DNA of 64,000 bases, taken from positions 186,001 to 250,000 of the forward strand of contig JAPXMY010000001.1 in assembly GCA_033808805.1 (NCBI GenBank), given 5' to 3'. The position numbers and the translations under genes were made by a program. The notes beneath the pieces were generated by a model. That model was not told the DNA's origin and did no database searches. It saw only the letters and a list, made by a program, of their open reading frames with translations. Positions within the stretch are counted from its first letter, which is position 1, and the number at the start of each line of letters is the position of its first letter. The stretch comes from UBA1783 sp033808805. GTDB lineage: Bacteria; Bacillota_I; Bacilli_A; Erysipelotrichales; Erysipelotrichaceae. Positions 35,692 through 44,414 of this stretch are shown one piece after another.

Positions 35692-36714
35692 TTATCTTAA
35701 ATAATACTCAATTGAAGCCTTACCGCTTTCAAAAATAAACTTGGCAACAGCTCCAGAAATAATTGGCCATGATGGAGAAAGATGACCAATATCACAATCA
35801 TAGATTACAGGACAGTTTAAATCCTCCAGATTCTCTTTCAATGCATCTTTTAAGGTGTAGTCAAATACATCTTCATCGTTTACTGCTCTGCCATATAGTA
35901 TTCCCTTGCAGTATTTAAACCAGCCTGCTTGTTTCAACTGCCATAAGCCTCTGCTTTGAGCTAAAACATTCAAATCACAGGACTCTAAATACCAGATAAA
36001 ACCATCTTCTTTATACTTTTCCAAAAATTTATCTATCTGCCCATATTTGGTGCCACAGAGCATAAGCAGGACATCCAGACAGCCTCCAATCAGTCTGCCG
36101 GTCATTTCTACTTTTCTTTCGTCATATAAACTTTTATACAGAACTTCTTCTTTCAGATTGTATCCACATAGAGCATTTCCTTCTTCTTTTGATAAATCTA
36201 TTATTTCATACATGTCATAACTATCAAATTTAAGCCTGTTACCTGTTATTAAATCATAGGACTGTTGAAGTGATTTGTCCCAATTCTTCATTCCGAAACT
36301 GCCAAAGTTGCTTCCATAGATAGCGGCTGTATCGGTTAAAATTGGCAATGTAAAAGTTAGATTTGTATTATCAGAATAACCCATAACATATTTTGGTTTC
36401 GCATAACCTAATACTTCAAAATCAATGTAAGGGAGCATGGTCATCATCAGTTCGCCTCCAGCTACTGAAAAGATAAAGTCGGTATCAACATCCAGATACG
36501 TCTCCATAAATTCCCTGGCCCTTTGTTCATCGTGGGTACTGCGACATTTTTCAGCTCCACGTAAATGTTCTACTTCTTTAATTCTATATCCTAAATTAGA
36601 GAACTTTTTATAGGCATTATTAAACTTATCCTCATAAGGATAACCAAAAACTCCAAATGATGGAGCAATTAAACCAATAGTTCCACCTTTTTTTAAGAAA
36701 GCTGGATAGCGCAT
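35692..36714 (-). CDS. S66-family LD-carboxypeptidase (MccF/LdcA-like)
   Basis: 340-aa serine peptidase of family S66, which trims murein tetrapeptides or cleaves peptidyl-nucleotide antibiotics such as microcin C. The nucleophile is in MGYSDNTNLTF, the Glu in WYLESCDLN and the His in CDIGHLSPSWPI. No signal peptide, so cytoplasmic. It starts one base after the gltX stop, with AAGGAG inside the gltX end, so it is coupled to a tRNA synthetase gene. MccF-type proteins protect synthetases from aminoacyl-adenylate toxins, which would suit this context, but that is inference. Confidence 0.9.
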   Translation of the reverse strand: MRYPAFLKKGGTIGLIAPSFGVFGYPYEDKFNNAYKKFSNLGYRIKEVEHLRGAEKCRSTHDEQRAREFMETYLDVDTDFIFSVAGGELMMTMLPYIDFEVLGYAKPKYVMGYSDNTNLTFTLPILTDTAAIYGSNFGSFGMKNWDKSLQQSYDLITGNRLKFDSYDMYEIIDLSKEEGNALCGYNLKEEVLYKSLYDERKVEMTGRLIGGCLDVLLMLCGTKYGQIDKFLEKYKEDGFIWYLESCDLNVLAQSRGLWQLKQAGWFKYCKGILYGRAVNDEDVFDYTLKDALKENLEDLNCPVIYDCDIGHLSPSWPIISGAVAKFIFESGKASIEYYLR

Positions 36715-36715
36715 A

Positions 36716-38362
36716 CTAATCCAACTCCTTTATGGTGTTATTAATTCTCTGAATTGCTTCTTTTTCACCTAAAATCTGCATTATTGTCCACAAATCAGGT
36801 GTATTTTTGCGACCAGTAACAGCAATTCGGATAACTTCTGAAACATCAGCTACTGATCCTCGGTAGTTTTCAGGATTTGCTCGATACTCTTTCATCTCTG
36901 CTGCATAACCATTTTCAGCTGAAACTATTTTAACCTTATCAAACCAGGCTGAATTATCATCAGTATAGTCATACGTTTCAATAAATTGTGTTAAAAGAGT
37001 TTTGGCAGTTTTATTATCACAGATAAACTCATCTTCTCTATTGTGATGATAGAATAAATCAATTGATTCCAATATTTGTGAAGCATAGATATAGTCTTTT
37101 CTTCTTTTCTTTAAATTCAAACCCATTCCTAAAGTCAATATTTGCTCCAGATACTCTTCATCAGCAAAATACATCTCATATTTTTCTTTCTTCTGCGAAG
37201 AAACATAAGCTTTCAAAAAATCTTTCATCTCTTCTAATGAGAATTTAGCCAGGTATGTCTTGGAAATATTGTGTAACTTGTCTAAATCAAATAATGCTCC
37301 CGATTGCCCCATTTTATCCAGTGAAAACTTAAACTCCTCTAAATGAGCATCTGGGTTTTTCAGATGCCACTGCTCAAAGTTCCAGTTCAGTAAAGTCATT
37401 AGATATAACTTGACCGCATAAGGATGATATCCCAGTTGACGATAATAATCTAAAGCTAATTCCGGGTCTTTTCTTTTTGATAGTTTTCGTTTTGTACCTG
37501 TTTCATCAATCTTCATCAAAACTGTTGTATGAGCATACCTTGGCAGTTTGAACCCCAGCATTTTAAATAATTCTAAGTGTACAGGTAGTGTTCCCAGCCA
37601 TTCTTCTCCTCTTAAAACAATTGTTGTCTGCATCAGGGTATCATCAATAGCATGAGCAAAGTGGTAAGTTGGAATACCATCTGTTTTGATAATTACTACA
37701 TCCTGATTATTTTCACGAACGGTAATATCTCCTTTTATTTCATCATAGAAGATACTCTGATTTTCAATGCTTCCTGTGCTTTTCATCCTGATAACAAATT
37801 TTTCTTTTTTATCTAAGAGAGTTTTAATCTCTTCTAATGATAAATTGCGGCAACTTGCCCATTTACCATAGTAGCCAGTTGCTTCATTTAAGTCTTTCTG
37901 CTGTTTTCTGATTTCATTCAGCTGTTTTCCAGAACAAAAACACGGATAAGCTTTTCCTTCAGCTACCAGTCTTTTAGCGAAAGTCTGGTAGATTTCTTTT
38001 CTCTGTTTTTGATAATAAGGGCCATAGTTTCCTTCATCTGGCTGATGATGAGCTCCCTCATCAAAATAGATTTGAAAATAATCAAAACAAGAGATAATTG
38101 CCTCGACAGCTCCCGGTACTTTTCTTTTTGTATCCGTATCTTCAATTCTCAAATAGAAGACACCTCCGCTTTGATGAGCAATTCTCTCATCAGCCAAGGC
38201 GCCATAAAGATTACCCAAGTGAATAAAACCTGTAGGAGAAGGTGCAATTCTTAACACTTCTGCTCCTTCTGGCAACTCTCTTTTTGGATATTTATCAAAA
38301 TAATATTGACAATCATGTTTTATTTTTGGAAACAACATGTCTGCAAGTTTCTGGTAATCCAT
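36716..38362 (-). CDS. gltX: glutamyl-tRNA synthetase with N-terminal extension
   Basis: Class I synthetase of 548 aa. HIGH-type motif in SPTGFIHLGN at about 42-51 and KMSKS-type motif in KRKLSKRKDPE. An extension of about 36 residues (MDYQKLADMLFPKIKH...) precedes the catalytic fold, giving a longer protein than the common 480-500 aa GltX. The anticodon-binding C-terminal helices are present. It is followed by the LD-carboxypeptidase and preceded by the second MetRS-like gene, 15 bases upstream. Confidence 0.92.
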   Translation of the reverse strand: MDYQKLADMLFPKIKHDCQYYFDKYPKRELPEGAEVLRIAPSPTGFIHLGNLYGALADERIAHQSGGVFYLRIEDTDTKRKVPGAVEAIISCFDYFQIYFDEGAHHQPDEGNYGPYYQKQRKEIYQTFAKRLVAEGKAYPCFCSGKQLNEIRKQQKDLNEATGYYGKWASCRNLSLEEIKTLLDKKEKFVIRMKSTGSIENQSIFYDEIKGDITVRENNQDVVIIKTDGIPTYHFAHAIDDTLMQTTIVLRGEEWLGTLPVHLELFKMLGFKLPRYAHTTVLMKIDETGTKRKLSKRKDPELALDYYRQLGYHPYAVKLYLMTLLNWNFEQWHLKNPDAHLEEFKFSLDKMGQSGALFDLDKLHNISKTYLAKFSLEEMKDFLKAYVSSQKKEKYEMYFADEEYLEQILTLGMGLNLKKRRKDYIYASQILESIDLFYHHNREDEFICDNKTAKTLLTQFIETYDYTDDNSAWFDKVKIVSAENGYAAEMKEYRANPENYRGSVADVSEVIRIAVTGRKNTPDLWTIMQILGEKEAIQRINNTIKELD

Positions 38363-38377
38363 ATTTATCTTTCTCTC

Positions 38378-40357
38378 CTATCTAAATTGACTTGGATGCT
38401 TAACATAGAAGTCTTCTCTTTCTTTTAGTTCAGTAATTTTATGATTTTCTTTATCTTCCATAAAGAAATAATTATCTTCAAAAATATTATTCCAGCTGAA
38501 GAATTGTTCTTTATCAAAACCTAAATATTCAACTGTCTTTTCAGTTCCTTCTGGGCAGATTGGATGCGACAATACCGTTGCCACTCTTACCATATGGAAA
38601 GCATCTATTAAAGTCTGCTTTTTAAGTTCTGCATCTTCGTTCTGGTTAGCTAAATTATTGTTTCTTGACCAGTATTTGTTGGCTTGTCTGATATAAGTGT
38701 CTAAAACATTGTGCACCTGATGTAATTCAAAACGGTACATCACCTTTTCATAATCTAAAATTGCTTTTTTCGATACTTTAAGGATATCTTCTGAAACTTT
38801 ACCATATGGCAGTACTCCATCAAAAAACTTTTGGCTGGCATAGAAGCAGCTTCTGACTAATCTGTTTAAAACATTGGTAAATAAGTTTCCTTGTGCCAAT
38901 ACTGGATCCTGCTCTTTTTCATCAGCAGCTGGATTTAATGGTTTTGGCATAAAACTTACTGATTTATTAGCCAAAGCTAAACCTAAAAAATGCGCTCTTA
39001 ACTGCTCAGCAGTATAGTACTCCAATAAATCCTGGGCCATCGGAGGTTTTACTTCTCCTGAAGATGAAGCTTTTTTATCTAAAAACAAGATATGATGATT
39101 GGCAACTAATGTCGTCAGTTGCAGTTGCCCTTTATCTGGCTTAATTCTTAAATTCGGTCCCTCTTGAGCCATAAACATCGGCATTTGAGCAACCCCATAA
39201 AAGTAGATATTATCTTGACCAATAAACTGATAAACCTGAGCTTCAGGGTCACACCAGTAATCTTTCCACTCTTCATTATCTTTGCCCATCAGCTTCAGGT
39301 AGGTCTTGGTAAAAGAAATCGGAGCCCATAAACTTTCAGGCCAGACCCAGACAGTTAAACCTTCTTCACCTTCCAGTGATGGAGCTTTTACTCCCCATTC
39401 AATATTGCCCGTTAAGCGCAGAGGCACTAAGGTTTTCCCTGTTCTATACCTGATAGAGTTAGCAGTTAAAGTCTCACAAGCCTGCTCTCTTTGAGTCAGA
39501 GTTTTAAATTCGATGGTAAAACTGTCTTTTACATTTTCTAAATCCGAACATAAATGCTCAGGCAGCTGATCTTTAATCTTTTTATATGTTTCAATTCCTT
39601 CTTTTCTTACATAGATGATTGGTTTAGCCAGTGATTCTCTCATTGTTTCCCAAACAATTTTTCTAACATTCTCTCTATTTGAAATATCATCTATGTACTC
39701 TTCTAAAATATCATAGCAATCTGTTAATTTGAAATACCAGTTAACGACATCTCTCATCTCTGGAACTTCTCCGGTTATGGTACTTCTTGGGTCAATTAAA
39801 TCCTCAGGCATATATTGATGCCCCAAGTCACATTCATCAGCATAACCTTTTTCTGATTGACAATTTCTTATTGGACACTTACCTATTACCTGCCTGCCAT
39901 TCAAAAAGCAATCTGCTTTTGCGTCATAGAACTGCTTTGTGACCAGTTTTTCCAACCAGCCATGATCATATAAATTCTGTATGAACTCATAGGTTTCCTG
40001 CTGGTGAATATCTTTTGTATCCAAAAGACCACTGGCACCATAGAAGTTCAAACTTATTCCATAGGCATCCAATGTTTCCTTTTGAGACAGATGATTTTCC
40101 ATAACATAATCTTCAATTGTGCCTTTAAAACCTTCTTCTTCAACTTTCTTACGATATCCTTCAACGATTGGCGAACCATAACAGTCAGTTCCGCTTAAAA
40201 AAATGACATTATCATTTCCTATTCTATCTCTTAGAAATCTGGCAAAAACATCAGCATGAATAAACATTCCTCCGACATGGCCAAAATGTAATGCTTTATT
40301 ACCGTAAGGCATTCCACCGGTTATTACAGCTCTTTTGGGAAATTCAGGACGCGACAT
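38378..40357 (-). CDS. second methionyl-tRNA synthetase-like class I synthetase, altered KMSKS loop
   Basis: 659 aa. The N-terminus GGMPYGNKALHFGHVGG carries HFGH (24-27) in place of HIGH and GTDCYGSP follows, as in MetRS. The KMSKS loop reads KKASSSGE (about residue 427), lacking the second catalytic Lys. A Cys-rich knuckle (CPIRNCQSEKGYADEC) is present. The C-terminal EMAP-type domain of the main MetRS (12525-14462) is missing. Similar proteins with this loop occur in other gut Bacillota. GGAGG eight bases upstream fixes ATG 40357. No T-box precedes it. Whether it charges tRNA is unknown. Confidence 0.85.
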   Translation of the reverse strand: MSRPEFPKRAVITGGMPYGNKALHFGHVGGMFIHADVFARFLRDRIGNDNVIFLSGTDCYGSPIVEGYRKKVEEEGFKGTIEDYVMENHLSQKETLDAYGISLNFYGASGLLDTKDIHQQETYEFIQNLYDHGWLEKLVTKQFYDAKADCFLNGRQVIGKCPIRNCQSEKGYADECDLGHQYMPEDLIDPRSTITGEVPEMRDVVNWYFKLTDCYDILEEYIDDISNRENVRKIVWETMRESLAKPIIYVRKEGIETYKKIKDQLPEHLCSDLENVKDSFTIEFKTLTQREQACETLTANSIRYRTGKTLVPLRLTGNIEWGVKAPSLEGEEGLTVWVWPESLWAPISFTKTYLKLMGKDNEEWKDYWCDPEAQVYQFIGQDNIYFYGVAQMPMFMAQEGPNLRIKPDKGQLQLTTLVANHHILFLDKKASSSGEVKPPMAQDLLEYYTAEQLRAHFLGLALANKSVSFMPKPLNPAADEKEQDPVLAQGNLFTNVLNRLVRSCFYASQKFFDGVLPYGKVSEDILKVSKKAILDYEKVMYRFELHQVHNVLDTYIRQANKYWSRNNNLANQNEDAELKKQTLIDAFHMVRVATVLSHPICPEGTEKTVEYLGFDKEQFFSWNNIFEDNYFFMEDKENHKITELKEREDFYVKHPSQFR

Positions 40358-40450
40358 AAAAAATACCTCCATAGAAATTACAAAAATTATACCACAATAT
40401 TACATCAATTACATATCAAAGTCGTATAATCATGATGAGGGTTACTATTT

Positions 40451-41509
40451 ATGAATAAAAGAATTTTCAAATTAAAAAGGATGATGGAACAGGAAAACAT
40501 CGACCATGTTCTTATCACAGACTATTATAATCTTAAGTATTTTATTAATCTAGAGCTAGATTCTGGCGAGAGAATGGTAGCTCTTCTAGTTAGTAAAGAC
40601 AAAGATAACATTTTGTTTATTAATGAACTATTCTCGACTCCTTCTTCAGATGATTACAAAATTATTTATTACAATGACACTGACGATTGTATTAGTCTGC
40701 TAGCAGATCATTTATCCGGTGAATTGATTTACATTGATGGTAAATGGACTGCTTCCTTTTTATTGAGATTGATGAACCGCTTTTCAGCTAATTATCAGGA
40801 CGCCAGTTATATAATGACAAAACTTAGGGCTATCAAAGATGCACAGGAAATAAAATTAATGATCAAAGCTTCTTTAGAAAATGATGAAGTAATGAGAAGA
40901 ATCTATCCTTATATAAAAATAGGAGTTAGTGAAAAAGAAATCTATAATCAATTATTAATTGAATTTGAAAATCTTACTCACCAACCTGTTTCCTTTGATC
41001 CAATTGTTGCTTTTGGTAAAAACGCTAGTAATCCTCATCATCAATCTGATGATACCGTTTTACAGAAAGGTGATGTCTGCCTTATTGATATGGGCTGCAC
41101 GCATCAGGGCTATTGTTCAGATATGACTAGAACCTTTCTACAGAAAAATGAAAAAATGGAAGAAATATATGAAATTGTAAAAAACGCCAATATTATGGCT
41201 ATTGAGGCAATCAAGCCTGGTAAAAGATTTTCGGAAATTGATAAAGTAGCCAGGGATTATATCAATTCGTTTGGCTACGGACAATATTTTACTCATCGCT
41301 TGGGACATGGAATTGGTCTGGAAGTTCATGAAGGTTATGATGTCTCATCAAATAGTGAAACGATTATTGAAGAAGGTATGTGTTTTTCTATTGAACCTGG
41401 AATATACCTGCCAGATACTGGAGGAGTCCGAATTGAAGATCTGGTTATAGTTTCAAAAAATGGAGCAATTATTTTAAATAGTTTTCCAAAAGAAAAACAA
41501 TTCATATAA
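40451..41509 (+). CDS. Xaa-Pro aminopeptidase (M24B)
   Basis: 352-aa pita-bread metallopeptidase that removes N-terminal residues before proline. Metal ligands: the two Asp in IDMGCTHQGYCSDMTRTF, His in HRLGHGIGLEVHE, Glu in FSIEPGIYLP and Glu in GVRIEDLV. The N-terminal creatinase-type domain (NIDHVLITDYYNLKYFI) is complete. GAGGG lies nine bases before the ATG. It is divergent from the MetRS-like gene, with a TATAAT about 25 bases upstream. Confidence 0.93.
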   Translation: MNKRIFKLKRMMEQENIDHVLITDYYNLKYFINLELDSGERMVALLVSKDKDNILFINELFSTPSSDDYKIIYYNDTDDCISLLADHLSGELIYIDGKWTASFLLRLMNRFSANYQDASYIMTKLRAIKDAQEIKLMIKASLENDEVMRRIYPYIKIGVSEKEIYNQLLIEFENLTHQPVSFDPIVAFGKNASNPHHQSDDTVLQKGDVCLIDMGCTHQGYCSDMTRTFLQKNEKMEEIYEIVKNANIMAIEAIKPGKRFSEIDKVARDYINSFGYGQYFTHRLGHGIGLEVHEGYDVSSNSETIIEEGMCFSIEPGIYLPDTGGVRIEDLVIVSKNGAIILNSFPKEKQFI

Positions 41510-41582
41510 AAATATTGTTTATTGATAACAGCAATCCAACTGTTCAATTAGTCTGAAATTATAGTTTTACGGAGGTAAATAA

Positions 41583-41774
41583 ATGGGTAAAAAATCAAGA
41601 TTTAAAAAAATATATTCACAAGGTGGATTAAAAATTACGGAAATCTGGTTAGATAAGGAAACTGGCATAAATTATCTTTATCACGAATCAGGTTATTCAG
41701 GGGGCCTTACTCCTTTATTAAATAAGGAAGGTCTTCCAACTATTACTCCAATTGAAAAAATAGAAAATGATTAA
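41583..41774 (+). CDS. DUF6440-like small protein
   Basis: 63 aa with the pattern EIWLDKETGINYLYHESGYSGGLTPLL, typical of a small family of unknown function often found as phage- or mobile-element-associated or stand-alone genes. Strong ribosome site (GGAGG) before the ATG. No membrane segment. Confidence 0.8.
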   Translation: MGKKSRFKKIYSQGGLKITEIWLDKETGINYLYHESGYSGGLTPLLNKEGLPTITPIEKIEND

Positions 41775-41833
41775 TTCCATCTTATTAAGAATATTTTGAA
41801 AATACTGATCTGTGCCTAAAAAATTGGGCAAGT

Positions 41834-41975
41834 TGTGTAATATTCAGTTAAGTTGATTAAATTTCCTTGACAGTATGTAATTAGTTGTGAGTACAAGGGT
41901 TATATAAACAATATAAAACTATCTAAAAAGTATTTCTAAAATTTGCTCGCGAATCTCCTTACTGAATATTACACA
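41834..41975. repeat. 15-base perfect inverted repeat spanning 142 bases upstream of ktrB
   Basis: TGTGTAATATTCAGT at 41834-41848 is repeated inverted as ACTGAATATTACACA at 41961-41975, with 112 AT-rich bases between. The region 41775-42159 has no gene. It could be a MITE-like remnant, though no clear target duplication is seen, or paired operators. A TTGACA occurs inside at about 41867, without a good -10. Confidence 0.55.
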
Positions 41976-42103
41976 TTACTAATTTAACATAAAATTTTTA
42001 AACTTATTTTTTAGTGATTTAAACTGAAACTAAGTTTAATTTTCATTTTACTGAAAACGTCGTGAAATATATTGCTATTGATATACAAAAGGAATATAAT
42101 TAA

Positions 42104-42143
42104 ATCAATTTTTGTAAAGTTAAATTTTTACAAAAAGATTGAT
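42104..42143 (+). promoter_or_regulatory. AT-rich hairpin just upstream of ktrB
   Basis: ATCAATTTTTGTAAA pairs with TTTACAAAAAGATTGAT (two-base bulge) around an eight-base loop, ending 17 bases before the ktrB start. It is not followed by a T run, so not a terminator. It may mask or space the start region, which lacks a clear Shine-Dalgarno. Confidence 0.4.
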
Positions 42144-42159
42144 GCTGATAACCGCATAA

Positions 42160-43479
42160 ATGGAGAAAAAACAGACAAAAATGATACACTTTTTAAAAAG
42201 GCAATCTCCAGCAAGGATCCTCGCTATCGGCTTTGCTGCAGTAATTTTATTAGGTTCAATTCTTTTAATTCTTCCCTGTAGCGTTAAAGAAGGTGTTCAA
42301 CTGAAATATATTGATTCTCTGTACACTTCTACCAGTGCTGTTTGTGTAACTGGATTAGTTGTAGTGGATTCCGCTGATACCTTTACACCGCTTGGGCAGT
42401 TTTTTTTAGCACTGCTAATTCAGATTGGCGGTCTTGGAGTTGCTTCTGTTGGGGCTGGGATTATCCTGGCAATGAAAAAAAAGATGGATCTTAAAAGCAG
42501 AAACCTGATTCATGAGGCTTCAAATCTTGATTCAAGAAGTGGAGTTGTCCGTTTTGTGAAAAATGTTTTGTTAACAACCTTAATATTTGAATCAATTGGT
42601 GCATTACTCAGCTTTATCGTTTTTATCAAGGATTATCCACCACTAAAAGCTTTAGGTATCAGTTTATTTCACTCAGTTGCAGCTTTCAATAATTCCGGTT
42701 TTGATATATTAGGTAATTTTCAAAATCTGATTCCATATCAAAACAATTTTATGTTGAATATTGTTACTTGCGGACTTATAATTTTTGGTGGTATTGGATT
42801 TCTAGTGATTCAGGAAATCTGGACCAATAAATTTCACTGGAAAAAGTATTCAACACATGCTAAAGTCGTGCTCTCTGTCAGTGCTTCACTAATTTTAATT
42901 GGTACATTGCTGATAAAACTGACAGAAGATGTAAGCTGGCTTGGGGCTTTCTTCCATAGCGTTTCAGCTAGAACAGCAGGATTTTCTACCTACCCTTTGG
43001 GCAAATTCTCTAATGCTGGTCTACTTGTAATCGCTGTGCTGATGTTTATTGGAGCATCTTCTGGTTCAACTGGTGGAGGTATCAAGACAAGTACATTCTT
43101 TGTCCTGATACAAGGCATTAAAGCTGCTGCCACAAATAAATCAGAAAAAGCTTTCCATCACGCTATTCCAAAGGATGCGTTTCATAAGGCAGCAGTTATT
43201 GCACTATTGGCGATCGCTGTCATTATCATTGGTTCCTGGCTTCTACTTGTTATGGAACCTGGCATCAAACTTATGGATGCTGTGTTTGAAATTACAAGCG
43301 CCTTTGGTACAGTAGGTCTGTCTACTGGAATAACAACAGGATTAAGTGTTGGTTCTAAATTGGTGTCAATAATTGTTATGTTTATCGGAAGACTTGGTCC
43401 GTTAACAATAGCATCTCTCTGGCACTTCACTAGAGGGGAACGCATAAGTTATCCTGAAGGAAATATCTCGATTGGTTAA
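42160..43479 (+). CDS. ktrB: K+ uptake channel subunit KtrB/TrkH
   Basis: 439-aa membrane subunit with four pore-type repeats. Selectivity-filter loops are TSAVCVTGLV, SVAAFNNSGFD, SVSARTAGFST and SAFGTVGLSTG; each carries the conserved glycine. It forms the K+ (Na+-assisted) pathway controlled by KtrA, encoded 16 bases downstream. The start is uncertain: ATG 42160 has no good ribosome site; a second ATG seven codons in (MIHFLKRQ) is also possible. Confidence 0.93.
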   Translation: MEKKQTKMIHFLKRQSPARILAIGFAAVILLGSILLILPCSVKEGVQLKYIDSLYTSTSAVCVTGLVVVDSADTFTPLGQFFLALLIQIGGLGVASVGAGIILAMKKKMDLKSRNLIHEASNLDSRSGVVRFVKNVLLTTLIFESIGALLSFIVFIKDYPPLKALGISLFHSVAAFNNSGFDILGNFQNLIPYQNNFMLNIVTCGLIIFGGIGFLVIQEIWTNKFHWKKYSTHAKVVLSVSASLILIGTLLIKLTEDVSWLGAFFHSVSARTAGFSTYPLGKFSNAGLLVIAVLMFIGASSGSTGGGIKTSTFFVLIQGIKAAATNKSEKAFHHAIPKDAFHKAAVIALLAIAVIIIGSWLLLVMEPGIKLMDAVFEITSAFGTVGLSTGITTGLSVGSKLVSIIVMFIGRLGPLTIASLWHFTRGERISYPEGNISIG

Positions 43480-43494
43480 TTTGGAGGCAAAAAT

Positions 43495-44178
43495 ATGTTT
43501 GGTAAAAAACAAAATAAAAAAATAACTTACGGTATTGTAGGTCTTGGATACTTTGGTCAGGCTCTTACAGAACAGTTAGCAACATCTGGCTGTGAACTTA
43601 TTGTTCTAGATAACGATGAAGATAAAGTCAAAGAAATCAGTGAACTGACTGAAAATGCCTATGTAGTAAAAACTTTAGATAAAAAATCTCTTCAAGAAAC
43701 AGGCATTCAAAATTGTGATGTTGCCATAGTATGCATTGGAGAGCATATGGACATATCGATTCTTACTGCTCTAAATCTGATTTCTCTTGGAATACCAAAA
43801 GTCATCGCAAAAGCTACAAGTATTGAGCATGGTATTGTTCTTGAAAAAATTGGAGCTGAAGTAATCTACCCAGAACGTGATATGGCTATTCGTTTAGCAA
43901 GTAGATTAGAAACTGCAAGAGAGCTGGATATTATTCAGTTAAGTGAAAAGATTAATATTACAAAAATACCAGTTCCTCAACAATTTATCGACAAATCCGT
44001 GGTAGAAATTAACTTGCGTAGCAGATTTGGGCTAAATATTATTGCTGTAGAAAATGATGGACTTGTTTTAGAAAATGTTTCCCCAGATTATATTTTCAGA
44101 TATAACGACATTCTCTTTCTTGTTGGTAGCAAGGAAGGATTAACAAAGTTCAACCAATGGTCAGTACTAAATAAATAA
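43495..44178 (+). CDS. ktrA: K+ uptake regulatory subunit KtrA (RCK protein)
   Basis: 227-aa cytosolic ring protein. RCK_N Rossmann domain (YGIVGLGYFGQALTEQL, DNDEDKV) binds ATP/ADP or NAD; the C-terminal RCK_C domain (about 140-220) is the site of c-di-AMP binding in studied homologues. Together with KtrB it forms a gated K+ importer. GGAGG seven bases before the ATG. The c-di-AMP link fits with DarA encoded at 59563-59886. Confidence 0.93.
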   Translation: MFGKKQNKKITYGIVGLGYFGQALTEQLATSGCELIVLDNDEDKVKEISELTENAYVVKTLDKKSLQETGIQNCDVAIVCIGEHMDISILTALNLISLGIPKVIAKATSIEHGIVLEKIGAEVIYPERDMAIRLASRLETARELDIIQLSEKINITKIPVPQQFIDKSVVEINLRSRFGLNIIAVENDGLVLENVSPDYIFRYNDILFLVGSKEGLTKFNQWSVLNK

Positions 44179-44202
44179 CATTCTTTAGTAAATTAGATTT
44201 AT

Positions 44203-44414
44203 TATAATTCATACAAAAACAGTCGTTTCAGGTTTAGATATCCTGATCAAAACGCCACAATGAAGGAGGCAACGCTCATCCGTTGAATTGACGAATAAAC
44301 TGTTATTAGTTTATATCAACTGATGTTTGCTGATTATGCCTCCTTTGAGTTTACCAGATTTCTTTCTAAGAAAATCTGTAATATAAAATATTAGATAAAG
44401 AGGTAATCACACGA
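44203..44414 (+). promoter_or_regulatory. candidate riboswitch leader of the ion transporter gene
   Basis: TATAAT at 44203-44208 predicts a start near 44215, exactly at the base of a structured RNA. P1: AACAGT (44218-44223) with ACTGTT (44299-44304). P2: CGTTTCAGG with CCTG...AAACG (44224-44254). P3: CAACG/CGTTG (44270-44285). The junction GCCACAATGAAGGAGGC has the look of a conserved core. AAGGAGGCA (44263-44271) can pair with TGCCTCCTT (44337-44345), which could instead pair with the ribosome site AAGAGG (44398-44403): a plausible translational switch. Another hairpin (about 44356-44382) has no T run. I cannot confirm a class; a Na+- or other ion-sensing RNA is suggested by the gene. Confidence 0.55.

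Noticed and set aside
42104..42143. Transcription terminator before ktrB
   Set aside because: The stem is AT-only and is not followed by a T run; it is in the leader of ktrB.
41775..42159. ydaO-type c-di-AMP riboswitch before ktrB
   Set aside because: No match to the ydaO core that I can recognise; the region holds only an inverted repeat and an AT-rich hairpin.
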